A stretch of DNA of 64,000 bases from Symsagittifera roscoffensis (lineage: Eukaryota > Xenacoelomorpha > Acoela > Convolutidae), in NCBI RefSeq assembly GCF_963678635.1, contig NC_087062.1, forward strand, positions 80,826,751 to 80,890,750. Reading direction: 5' to 3'. The notes beneath the pieces were generated by a model. It saw nothing but the letters and a program-made list of their open reading frames with translations. It had not been told where the DNA came from and made no database searches. Below, piece after piece: positions 11,690-23,399 of this stretch (its first letter is position 1; each line of letters begins with the position of its first letter). Position numbers and translations under genes: made by a program.

Positions 11690-13760
11690 ATACAATTTAA
11701 ACATAACCGTTACACAGTTGCAAAAGAGACATTGAACGCAGAAACAAACAAAACAGACTTGTTTTTTGAAGAAAAAAAATTGATCTGACAAAAAACTATA
11801 TGGTTTTAAGGCTGTTTTAATTACAAAATAATTTAAAATATGCGTTTTTCTGATAAAATTAACACAATTTGGAACACAGAATTGTTAGTAAAACTTTTTA
11901 TTCTGTTGGGAAATCTAAGAATTAAATTCCACTTTTGAAAGTAGAAACCGATCATTTTTTGTGCCATTTTCTCTTTCATAATTGGAACGCGCAATTTGCA
12001 TAAATTTTAGCAAAGAACTTGAATTAAACTCAAAAAGAGTACACATAACTGGGGGATGCAAAACGCATTAAAATGTATAAAAACATCCTGTAAAATAGTA
12101 GAAAAATTCAGACTTTTTTTTAAAAAAATTCTCATTTAATTTTTTTCAAAATCTATTAAAAAAGTTTGAACTATGTTCATTGACTCTGAAAAATGATTAT
12201 ATACTTAGAAGTATTCGTAAATGCAGTGATACATTCAAATACAATTGTTGTAAATAAAGCGTTTTAACCAATTATAAAAAACTAGCCAACTGTTAGAAAA
12301 GTGAAATTTTGAGAAGACTGGATCGATAGTTATGTTTTAGGTTTGCTAGAAAGTTTGAACATTAAATATTAAATTCAAAACTAGAATTTGATCACGCTTT
12401 TTGTGACATTCGTCACTTTTGCTGTTCGATAATGGAGTTTGCCTTCCTTTTAACCATGGAAATTGATTGAACATAAATCCGATCACAACTTACACTGCGA
12501 AAATTAAACTGATCCCGAACAATTTTTTTGAAAAAAGTAACATGATCTTAACCTATATAATAATCTAAGCTACGTTCATTGAAACTGCATATAAACCTAA
12601 AAGCAATGACCAAACTAATTAAATGAATGCTTTTTGTTGTTATAGAACAATTGAAGAACTTTTAAAAAAAACTATAGCCAACTGACAATTGGAAAAGGGT
12701 TATGAAAGCAAAGGAACAGAAAAAAAACAGTTGTTTTTTTGAACAAAATTCAATATCAAATTTAAAAAAAAACATATCTATAGGAAATCTGAACATAAAA
12801 ATCCAACTTCAAAAATAGGAATCGATCTCATTTTTTGTGACTTTTAACTTCGCTCTTCGATTATGGAGCTTGTCTACCTTTTAACAATGGAAAGGCACTG
12901 AACATTGAAAAAACGAAGGTCAATTTGCGAAAAATTAAATTTGAAATCTGCATATTTACCTAAAAGCTTTCATAAAATCATTTATATGTATGAAAGCATT
13001 TTTGTTGATATAAAAGAAGTGTAAGACTCTTTCTTTGAAAAAAAACATAACCAACTGACAGATGAAAAAAAGTAATGGAAGTAGGAGAACAGGAAAAAAC
13101 TGACCTATTCTTTAAAACAAATTTCGAAGAAATTTTAGGACAAATTTATCTCCTAAAAGCTCATTCAATTTCATGAAAAATTTTTGATTGTTACTTTTTG
13201 ATTTTAAAAAACTCAATTGGAGAAAATTCGAATTATAGAATAAATTTTTATTACACTGGGAAATCTAAAGAATAAGTTTCAACTTTCGAAACTAGAAATA
13301 GATCGCGTTTTTTCTCTTTCGCAGTTGGAGAGTGCACCACAATTGCTCTCCAGCTTTCTGAAGAAAAAAAATGTTAAAAATCATCACAATTTATATGAGT
13401 CTTATTTTCACTCATAGACTCTTTAAAATAGCATATGCACCTAAGCGCATCAAAAAAAAACATAGCCAACTGTGATGGAAAAGAATAACGAACGCAAGGA
13501 AACGGAAAAAAAGAGATTTTTTGTTGAATCTCCAACTTCTAAATTTTTTTAAAAAAATATGCCCTAAAAGCTCTTCAAATTTCAAAAAAAAATTTGAAAA
13601 TTGCCAGTAACTTTTAATTACGGCAGTTATCTGAACATAAAAATCCGAATTCGAAGCTAGGAATCGATCACGTTTTTCGTGAATTTACAAAGTTGCTGTT
13701 CAATTGTCGAGTTTGCTTTCCTTTCAACGAACGAAATGAAGCCAACAAGAAAAAAATTAA
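11690..13760. repeat. ~430-base repeat in about five tandem copies
   Basis: The block 'GATCACGTTTTTTGTGAC ... GCTGTTCGAT ... TTTGCCTTCCTTTTAAC' recurs near 11,951, 12,389, 12,810, 13,290 and 13,668. Each is preceded by 'AGCCAACTG' and an A-rich stretch. Single diverged copies occur elsewhere in the window (near 23,170, 40,230, 47,550 and 60,445). Confidence 0.65.
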
Positions 13761-13819
13761 AAATCAAACCGAGTATAAATCAAAACTGAGCGGGAATTTT
13801 TTTTTTACTGAAAGGATTT

Positions 13820-16150
13820 TTTTACGCAGAGGCGAATCAAAGCTTCGCACCACTTGCGATACTATACAAACATAGTGGTTTTTCTCTTCACTTCTGTCTG
13901 CTAGTTTGTCAACCTATGTGTGTGCTGCAACGATAATTATAAGCAGCTCTGCTTCGCCTCAGCGTTAAGACTGTGCTCTTTACACAACTTTTTTTTCAAC
14001 TTAGCGGCGTTTGTCTCATTTTCTGTCTGCTAGTTTGTCATGCTAAATCGAAAAAAGGTATGAAAAGGTCGGGTGACGCTAGATTTACTAAATTTTTGTC
14101 TTGGTGAAAATTCAGTTGAACAAGATTTAATTGAATAAAATCACATGCATAGTTTCGATCATCCAACGATGCCATATAATGCCACTAACTAAGTCAGTGA
14201 AGTGTAAACTAAAACACTGTAGACCTGAATAAAAAAATCAGGTAAAATGAAAATGAAAACGAAATTATAACGAACTGCAGAATGTTAACTTAAAACCAAT
14301 AAGAGAAACAATTCTAGCTCAAGTATTATGACGAAAATATTGGTTGACGAAAGCGCAGATTTGAGAAAACAATTCAATGATTTTGTTGGAAAAATTGCTT
14401 ACAAGAATAAGTATAGCTTCCGAATTGATAATGTTTGCTAATCGTGAGCACAATAATTGCCTTTGTGAAAATTCAGAGCAACTTAACGAGTTGAAGTTGA
14501 AGTTTTTTATCTTAAATATTTCATTAAAAAATTTAATTTTTTTTGGAAAATTTTTTTTTTAATTACACTTAACGTTCACAAAAAAATCTGAAAAATGAAT
14601 TATTTCCAACAATTGAGTTTTAAACATGCCAATGAAGATTTTAAAAGCTAACTGAACTATCAAAAAGGTCAGTGCTACTGGAACTAAGCCGTTAAAAATA
14701 AACAGACGGGACGATAGTCTCAGGATAAGGAAGATAGCCAGTTTGAGAAAAATAGGCCCCAGCCAGATTCAAACAACAGGTCTTTGTCGTCTCAGGAAGG
14801 TATGTTAACTCTAGGCCCAATGCGCTGAAAATGTGGTCGATTTCCTTTTGAAGCAAGATGAATGTTTTTAGGGTAAAAGATGTTAATGAAAACTTCAATT
14901 TTTTCCGAATTATTTTTGGATGGGGTTTAAATACGATATAAACTCGAACTTCATTCGATCGTTTTGTCCTGCTGAGTTAAACCCAAAAAAAATCACTATT
15001 TTACTAAGTTTGCTCACATTTTTTACCTACTTTTTTAACTAAAAGTAATATTTTTACACAGAGGCGAAGCAGAGTTTTGCACCACATGCGATTTTTGTGT
15101 CTTCTTCTGTCTGCTAGTTTGACATGCTATGCTTGTGTTGTATCGCAAATGGTGCGCAGCTCTGCTTCGCCTCTGCATTAAAACTGTGGTCTTAACACAA
15201 ATTTTTTTTCGACTTATCGGCTTTTGTCTCATTTTCTGTCTGCTAATTTGTCATGCTAAATAAAAAAAGTGTGAAAAAGTCAAAGGAAGCTAGATCTACT
15301 AATTTTTGTCGTTTGTTCAGTTGAATAAGGTTCACTTGAATGAACTCACTTGCATAGAAAAATTGTTTCGATCATCCAACAAGGTAATATGATACCACTA
15401 AATCACTTTAGTATAAACCGAAACCACTGTAGAGACGAATAAAAAACCAAGCAAAATGAAAAAATTAGCGAAATTATACCGAACCGGAGCAAACAAAATT
15501 TAAGTCCACATAAGAAATAAAATTTTAATTGAGTATGTTGACGAAAGTGTTGGTTGACGAAAGTCCAGATTTGAGAAACCTATTCATGCATTTTGTTGGA
15601 AAAATTGTTCACCAGAATAAGTCCATGTTGCAAATTGATAAACTTGCTAAATGTGAGCACAATAATCGCATATGTAAAACTTCAAAGCACCTACATGAAC
15701 GTGCAAACCTAAAACTGAAATTCCGCAAAATGTGATAAGTCAATTATTTCCACCAATGGGGCTTGAAACTTGCCATTGAGCATTATAAAACCTAATTGAA
15801 CTATCAAACAAGTCAGTGCTACGGGAACTGAGCCGAAAAAACTAAACAGACGGAAGATAGTCCAAAAATAAGGGAAATTTCCAGTTTGAGAAAAATAGGC
15901 CCCGGCCGGATTCGAAAAACACGCCATTGTCGTCTCAAGCAAATATGTTGACTTTAAGCCAGATGCGCTGAAAAGAAGGCTGATTTCCTTTTGAAGCAAG
16001 ATGGAATTGTTTAGGGTAAGAGATATTAAATAAAACTCCATTTGTTTTGAAATTGTTTTTGGGATGGGTGATTTAATTTCGATAAATACTTCGACTTCCT
16101 TTGATATATTCGTCCTCTTTAGTTAAGCTCGGAAAAAATCAATATTACAC
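13820..16150. repeat. Two 1.2-kb tandem segments, each starting with a foldback element
   Basis: Unit A (about 13,827-15,050) and unit B (about 15,059-16,150) align with a shift of about 1,212 bases. Each begins with a foldback: arms at 15,059-15,092 and 15,142-15,175 match at 29 of 34 positions, and the older copy spans 13,827-13,964. Both units also share a short plus-strand frame ('KILVDESADLRKQF' in A, 'KVLVDESPDLRNLF' in B) and the text 'AGAYFSQTG' on the minus strand. A's copy of the plus frame is broken; B's runs 65 codons from ATG at 15,535-15,537. Coding status is doubtful. Confidence 0.65.
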
Positions 16151-16694
16151 TAAGTTTGCTAACATTTTATGTCGAATAAAATTTATAAAAAATTTTTAAG
16201 GAATGCTTATTTAAATGTGATTATTTTTAACTAAGACTGGTTTTGCAAACATTTCAACAAAGACCTGGGATTCAAAAAAATTTAAATATCAGAAAAAAAA
16301 ACACTTTTTCTAGCCGCTCATTTCGAAATTTTTCCGTTTTTTCTGGCCGCTGAATTTGAATTTGCAATTTTGCCGACAAACTGGGACTTTTTGGATAATT
16401 TAAGGTTCACGCAATTGTTTTAAAGGTGAAATATTGTTGCCGGGATACGTTTTTATTTCATTGATTTGAACTAGGTAGCAAAATTAAAGGTTGAAGGCAA
16501 CAATGTTGAAAACTTTGAGTGAGATTGCAAATAACTTATTTTGGCTCTTGATTTATATGCAAACCGAATTGAGGAAATAATAATTTTCAACAACTCAAAA
16601 GAATAAGATGTAACTATAAATTGCGTGAAAAACAGAAAGAAAAAAAAAGAAAAAAAAACTAAAACACACCCGAATACAAAGTTCCTCTCCATTT

Positions 16695-17131
16695 TTCAAA
16701 TAGTCGGAACAAATATTTATTGTAATGGGTCGAGTGATAAACCATATTGAAGCCGTTTCACCTTGACTTTTGTCTAAATTCGAGCAAATAATGCGAGCGA
16801 GCAGGTCACTCAATAGCTTGTTTTTGCAAAAGTAAAGTTGCTTAGAGCTATTTTTTTCTAGATCCATTTAGGAAATAAACATTTCAACAATTGAACAAAA
16901 AAAAATGTTTTTTTTCTCAGTCATTTTTCACCAAAAATGTTATCCAGTTTGCCAATTTTACTACGACTGTCCCTTATTCTTAAGTTCCGGTATTATATCA
17001 TTCAGACTCTTTTATCACACCACGCAGAAAAAAAAACGAAACAAATTGAAAAAAAAAATTGTATTTTTTTGTATTTTTTTCAGACTATGGTCGGAACATT
17101 CTGTGCTATTTGCAAAGTAACCGGCTATCCT
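16695..17131. repeat. Dispersed repeat with GTTCCGAC ends
   Basis: Shares blocks with 41,194-42,033: 'TTCGAGCAAATAA.GCGAGCGA', 'TCACACCA.GCAGAAAAAAA', and a nearly exact ~49-base end beginning ATGGTCGGAACATTCTG. The first part is inverted relative to the other copy. No coding capacity. Confidence 0.5.
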
Positions 17132-17414
17132 TGCTTTTACTTTATCATTGCCTCCAGTATAAGTTGTAGCAATTTGATTTGATGTAGCTTGAAAGTTGAA
17201 AACGATTAAATTACTATACTTGATATGTCAATATGTACATCACAAATATTGGTTGTTTATGTTAACTTACTAAGTCATGGCTTTAAAAAATTGAACTAGC
17301 AATAAAAGAAACCAAATTGACCGATATTTTGTTCAACTCATTTCAAAGAAACATCCAACAAGTTTAGGTTTTATCGCCAATTCAAATTACGATCAGCAAT
17401 TTTTTGAAAGATCA

Positions 17415-18129
17415 ATGAGGGCAATTATTCTTGCACTCATCTTAACTTTACAGCAGCTCACTGAAGCTTTACTTGAAGATATAGTTATAAATTCAACAAT
17501 TAGGCTAAATTGGACGTCTCAGACTTTCATAATTCCCGTCAAAAGTCAATTAGGTTACCCATGGACAATTTGTCGCAAGTTTAGTGACATATACTGTTTG
17601 GACAATTATGAAACGACCAAAGAACTCGACACCGAGCCAGCTTTCCAAGCTTTTTTCAAGTTGAGAACAACCACTGCCTCAATGCACATTAGTTACTACT
17701 GGTTAGAATATAGTGCTATAGCCAAAATTGAGCGCTTATTCAGACCCTTCTATATTCATCACAATTTTTTCGTTGACCGCGAAAACTGTTGCCTTGGTCA
17801 ATTTCATCAATATTTCGCTGAAGGCTTCAAGAAAATGCTTTTAACTCCAGAAAAATATATTGAAGAGCTTACCGATTATTCGGAGGAAGATAAAAATCTA
17901 ACTGCCATCTGGGCTTTTTTCGAACCTGTATGCAAGGTAAATGTTATAACCAAACTTGGGTTTGGAAAAGGAGAACTGAAAAGATTCAATAATAGCCCCA
18001 ACATGGCGCCACAGCGAGATGGAGCATTTCATTCCGTATGACGATCCAGGTCACTCTCTAGCATTTCATTGGTTCAAATCGAATGTAATATGCCTTGAGC
18101 AACCATGGATTTGCAAGAGGGGTTCTTAA
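17415..18129 (+). CDS. Probable secreted protein of unknown family, likely two exons
   Basis: ATG at 17,415 follows 'AAAGATCA' and opens a 208-codon frame (stop at 18,039-18,041). The start 'MRAIILALILTLQQLTEA' is a good signal peptide. The mature part has Cys residues ('WTICRKFSDIYCLDN', 'ENCCLGQF', 'FEPVCK'), two N-glycosylation sequons and many aromatic residues. After 'FEPVCK' a donor-like CAAG|GTAAAT occurs at 17,937. The frame from 18,019 to 18,129 ('MEHFIPYDDPGHSLAFHWF', then two Cys) looks more coding than the read-through tail. A short intron of about 82 bases is therefore likely, giving about 210 residues. The acceptor is weak, so a frameshift in a decayed copy is an alternative. 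An AATAAA lies at 18,341. I recognise no family. Confidence 0.5.
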
Positions 18130-18340
18130 CTAAGTCAAGCATGCAGTCATTAAATTGTTTAATCAATCCGTGGCAGAGACAAAACTATTTCTCTTCAGTT
18201 TTCAGAGTGCAACTTGCCATTTGCATCACCTCAATTATTAAAATTGATTCATTTTCTGTGCACTTTTTACAATCGACAGTTTTTGCATATATTTGCCCTA
18301 GTTCTGAGAATGTCTTTCTTTATTCCTCTTGTTTTTCCTA

Positions 18341-18346
18341 AATAAA
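18341..18346 (+). promoter_or_regulatory. Polyadenylation signal AATAAA
   Basis: A canonical AATAAA about 210 bases after the putative stop of the secreted-protein gene, on the same strand. It fits a 3' end for that gene. Confidence 0.45.
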
Positions 18347-18714
18347 CAGACTCATTGTATCAAAAGGAATCCCTGAAAATTCCTTCTGCTCTTTAACGTC
18401 TATGGAGTAAATTTTGCTTAAAAAAATTGTTGATATTTCCAAAAAAATGGAAAAAAATTTTTAACAATTTTTAGTTTCTTTTGCAATCATCCCCCAAAAT
18501 TTAGTTTTCATTGAAAAATCATACCCACAAGCTATTTACAATACAAAAAAGTATATTTAGCGCAAAACAGCTTAAAAATTAGAACAATTTGGACTGCTTC
18601 AATCAAATTACATAATATGTAAAATCCCGTCAAAGAACGCGAGTGAAAATGTCGAAAAAAGAAACAGCCCCGATCAAAAAATTTTTGCCTTTCATCATAG
18701 GAAAGCCGTGGACA

Positions 18715-19000
18715 TTTCGCAAAACCAGGGGTAGATTTTTATTTTTTGGGGGGGGACGGGGGCGGACGTTTTTAATCAGTGATTCGACCCCTGCCGACCC
18801 AAAGGGTCCCTCATTTCTACTATTTTGAAATATCCATTTTTGGTGACGGATCCTTAAAACTTTCCAAAGGCTCCTTTGGCGGCAATACAACCTAATTTTT
18901 AAGGAGGGAGTACGCGCCAATAAAACGCAATTTTTCGGTCAAAATTTTCCAAAAAGAGCGTAAAAACCCCCTTTTTGGCCTGTTTTTTAAAATTTCTTTG
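18715..19000 (-). repeat. Degraded hAT-type MITE, reverse orientation
   Basis: 'CCCTGCCGACCCAAAGGGTC' and the following 'TTTTGAAATATCCATTTTTG' are the reverse complement of the end of the intact element at 42,334-42,757. The ends are eroded and no target duplication is visible. Confidence 0.5.
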
Positions 19001-19039
19001 GGGGAGCTCGAAAAATCAATTTGGTCGACCTATAAAAAA

Positions 19040-22000
19040 GGTCGACAAAAAAAGGTCGACAAAAAAGGTCGACACCCATGGAGCAAATGATTTTATTGTT
19101 ACAACTTTCGAACAGTGATAGAGTATTTTTTGTCGGGGTGCTTTTTTCTTCAGACAAAATTCCTCATTCTTAGCCAGTTTGATGGAAAAACTTTATTTCA
19201 TCGGAAACCTATTGACGTCATGCAATCAAAATTACAACTATATTTTAAAATCAATTGTTTTTTGTAAAGTTAAAGAGGTTTGAAAACTGCCAATTTGGGA
19301 TTCTTATCATGAAGTGACATAACTCGTGCTGTTGACGCGTAAATATTTCGGATAAAATTTAATCGAAATTAGTTTGCGGCAAGTGAATTTACTTCTCTGA
19401 TACAATACTAGAGGCTAGAACATTAGTTTTTTTTTATTTAGGTAGCATCCAGCGAAATACATTTGGAAAAAAACTCCAAAAAAATTCAAACTCAAATGTT
19501 GGTCTTTTTTCGCAGAAATCACAGACGTTTAGGGGCAACCGGAACACTTAGGATTTCGCTTTCACGCAAACAGCTTTGTTGTCCCAATTTTTGACTTTCA
19601 CAAATGATCAGTTTCAACAGGTTTCTAGTAACTTTTAATAGAAACAAATTGACATCATTTGTTTTCTTATTGATCCGACTTTCTGTAAACATGAATGCAT
19701 ATGATGGGGTTGTGGTGTTTTTTCGTTTTGAAGTTTATCAATGTCTGAAAGAAAAATCAGAGTTACAATTGAACCTTCAAAATGCGCGTTTTCTGGAAAG
19801 TGTGCTACGCACAAGAGCCCAAATGCGTTTTGGTCCAAAGTAAACTGCTGGTTGAATACTTTGAAAAATATCTATTATGCTATATTTCTGTTTTGGATGG
19901 TTACTTGAGCGCTTCTTTATTTGGAATTAACCCAGTGCGCACAAAAAACACGCTTTCAGATATATTGGTAAAATTGTTTTTGCTAGAAACTATTGTTTCG
20001 ATCATCGAAATCAGTTTTGACAAAAAAATTAACTAACTTATCGCTTATCTCGATCATCAGAACAAGTGACCGAGAGACAGGTTGTGTATTTTTTCACAAT
20101 TGCTAAATGAACTCGAAAAGCTGTATCTTTTTTAAGCAAACGACAAAAAATAATTGAAAAAAGGACAATTTTCAATGGTCTCAGTAAAAAAAAAACAATT
20201 TTGATGACATGAAATTAATTTTCAACTTTTTTATTTAAAAAACGACAAAAATTTCTGTTCAAAAATTTCCAAGAATATTGCTAAAGAGCGTTTTAAAAAG
20301 GCGATAAAAATTTTTTCGCCATTTGCTCGGCTCGTGACATGAATTCTTGAATCTGATTTAGTTGTAAACTCCCTCATTTGTATTTTTTCTATCTAAAAAA
20401 ATCATTTTTCTTTTTGAAAGTTTCAGCTGCAATCTTCAAAATTGTGACTCAAAGATCAAAACATAAAACTTTGCTTCTATTGAAATTTAAATTCAAGAGA
20501 CAATCAATTAGCTACAGGGTGTTGATAGATGTTCTAGGCGTGTGGCTATATTATGCTAACGGGGCCTGAGAAATTAGACTACAAGCAAATTAGACGACCC
20601 TAAAAACGGATTTTAGACGATAAGTTTTTGTGAACTTAGACAATAGGAACTGGGCTAACAAAAATTTTGGTTTAGAATGAAGCTACACAAAAACAAATTA
20701 TGATCACAGAACTGATCAGAATGTCTCTGGACTGGCAAAGCCTGCAAAAGTACCAGCCCGATTGTACGCATTAAAACTGTTGAACTAAAGAATAAAAAAG
20801 TACCTGCAAATTAATCCTAAAGTAGAATAAAATCTGCCGTCATATAAAGTAGCACAGAACCTGCTATAGTTCGTCCGACTTTCGAAGAGTTTTTATGCTT
20901 GAGGTAGGGTTTTATTCAGTCAATTTTCGAGTTTTTAACAAGTCATTTTGACAACATTTTTACTCGCTGAAAAATATATTGCTGGCTAGAGCCTGTGAGT
21001 GTTTTCAACAAAGTTTTAAGGGTTTCAAACTGGGACTACTTTCACGACTATAATCAAGTAGCGATAATCAACTAGCAATATACGTCCTTTTTTTAATCAG
21101 CGTAAAACGTAAGCAGCAAGTTAAACTCTGTCAAATTGAACTAAGATATACAATTTGCTCTTAACCATACGATACCACGCGCAAAACAAATCCCTTGCTG
21201 CTTTTTATAGCTTGTGGATGACATAAATTTAAAACATATATTTTTCAAAAAATCAATCTCAAGTTTTTCTCATTTTTCCAACACTTAGCCGAAAAGCCTG
21301 TGATTGACAAGAGAAGGCAAACAGGAACAATGAGCGCTTTCCACTGATATAGAAGCAGCGGATGCGGAGCAATAAGCAGAATGGTTCAAGTGTAGAATGT
21401 GTCTAAAATCAGAAAAACAGAAAAGTGACTTCTTTTGGTTTATGCCGGCTAATTGATAAAACAATTATTAGAATCGTCAAAAAATACCAAGAAAACGAAT
21501 AAATTATGAATGAATTGTCTAAATTCATTAAATTTTTAATTTAGTTTTTTTTTTAATTCTTGATTAAATCACTCAAATGATGCATAAAATGTTCGTTGCG
21601 TTGGTATAATTGATATTTTTGATAATTAATTTACCGATTACCTTATGAAACTTGATATTTTTCAGTTTTCTGCTATTGGACCCATTCTGCTCTTAGACCA
21701 TTCTGCTTATTGACTGGCCACCAGAAGCAGCAATAGTCTTTTTCAATTATTCGAACAGAATCTACACTAGCTAAAATATGTTTGCGCCCCTCATAACGGA
21801 ACTGTTTTTGACGACGCAAAAACATTTTTTAATAAAAGTTAAACATATGCCTTGATCAAAGAGTTGAATATTGTCTTTCAGATACTGAGCTTTCAGTTTA
21901 AGTCGATGACCGACTTTATCAGTTTTAGGCTGATTGTGATATACTGGGGTGATCTTGATTGTAAGCCCAAATTTCAGACGGTGAAAATAATTCTGAAAAT

Positions 22001-22300
22001 TGGAAATAAGATGATATGTTACAATATGTGGTAATTTTTAGATTTTTGGTGTAGCGCATGTATTAAAGTTCGGAACTATAATGCATAACATATTCATTTC
22101 ATTTTCAATCATTGTCATTTCATTTTCAATAGTTTTTGTAAATATATTACTCTCCCAAATGAAATGTTATTAAAAATTCAATTTTTACACTTCTTTTGAA
22201 AAAAAATGGCTTATGAACTAAAATATAAAATATGTGCGAAGTATAACAAAAACCGATCCAGCTATTGAAATTCAACCTATCACTTATGTTAATATATCAC
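19040..22300. other. Intergenic, no supported gene
   Basis: AT-rich sequence with only short frames. I see no splice-linked coding series and no structured repeat beyond small low-complexity runs. Confidence 0.4.
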
Positions 22301-22310
22301 CGTAAATTAT

Positions 22311-22832
22311 TGTTCTGACTTTCGATATGAAAGTAACGGAATATTTGTGCTCGGGGTGGGTTTTTTTTTCATCAGACGGATTTTTAGACGGATTGTTTCT
22401 TATATCATTCAAAAGGTATTGTTGTCCTGAGCTTAAAATTGAACAAATTTCTCACCTGTCATCATTTTTTGTAAAGTTACGGGGGTTTAAAGACTGCCAT
22501 TTTGGCCAATTTGGGACTATTAACGCGCGATATATTTCGCGTTATTAACTTGTAAGCAAAGATTTAATCCGTCTTAGAAATAGTTTCAAATTGGTTCAGG
22601 AAAGCTTGTTTGCCATAGTTCATTAGTTAATAGGAGCAAAAGCTATTCTTTTGTACTTAATATGGCGAGTGGAGGGATGATTTCATTAAAATATTTAAAT
22701 TTTAGAAGTTTTCTTTTTTCTTTTTATTTTATTCGTTCAATTTTTTAATGTTACTACTGCTCCATAAACCTTAAAAGGCAGTCGGATCATTCAGGGCTTC
22801 GCCCTGTTACGAGCAGTCTTGTTATACAATTT
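22311..22832 (-). repeat. Single copy of the array repeat family (reverse orientation)
   Basis: About 520 bases. It runs from 'ATTGTTCTGACTTTCGATA' through 'GACTATTAACGCGCGATATA' to 'CAGGGCTTCGCCCTG', and carries the same parts in the same order as one unit of the array at 47.86-56.09 kb, inverted. It shows that the unit can exist outside an array, as a transposed element would. Confidence 0.7.
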
Positions 22833-23399
22833 TTAATCAAAATTGAGAACAATGTTTTGTTTACTTATGTCCAATTTACTCCCGTCAATGCATCCAACAA
22901 AATACGAAACTTCTTTAGGCGTGAAAAATTGAGTTAACAGAACCAAACGCCCGAGCTTTTTGCTCGTCCCCATTCAGTCAAACGGTCCGAACACAAACTT
23001 ACTTATTATCTGAAAAGCCAATTAGCTTAACATCAGTAAGACTTTTGAAGTGTACGAGTTTAGATTTTGAGAAGACTTCAGAGAAATGTATACCTCTAAA
23101 AGTTCTTCAATTTTCAAGAATATTTTATGATTAAAGCTGAAAATTAAAAGCCAAACTCAAAACTAAAAATGGGTCACTTTTTTTTGTGCGTTTCACATTT
23201 TTGCAGTAAAATGTATAACTAACTGCATTAGATTCATTGACACTTGCACTTATGAGCTTAAAAATGATACCTCAGTAATTTGTTTTCACTTTTTTGCTTT
23301 AAAAAGAGAGAGAGAGAGGGGACACTTTATTGTTTCAATATACTTATGCAGTTGCAGAACTGATTGTATAAGAATCTAGTGTACAATATTACGCAATGG

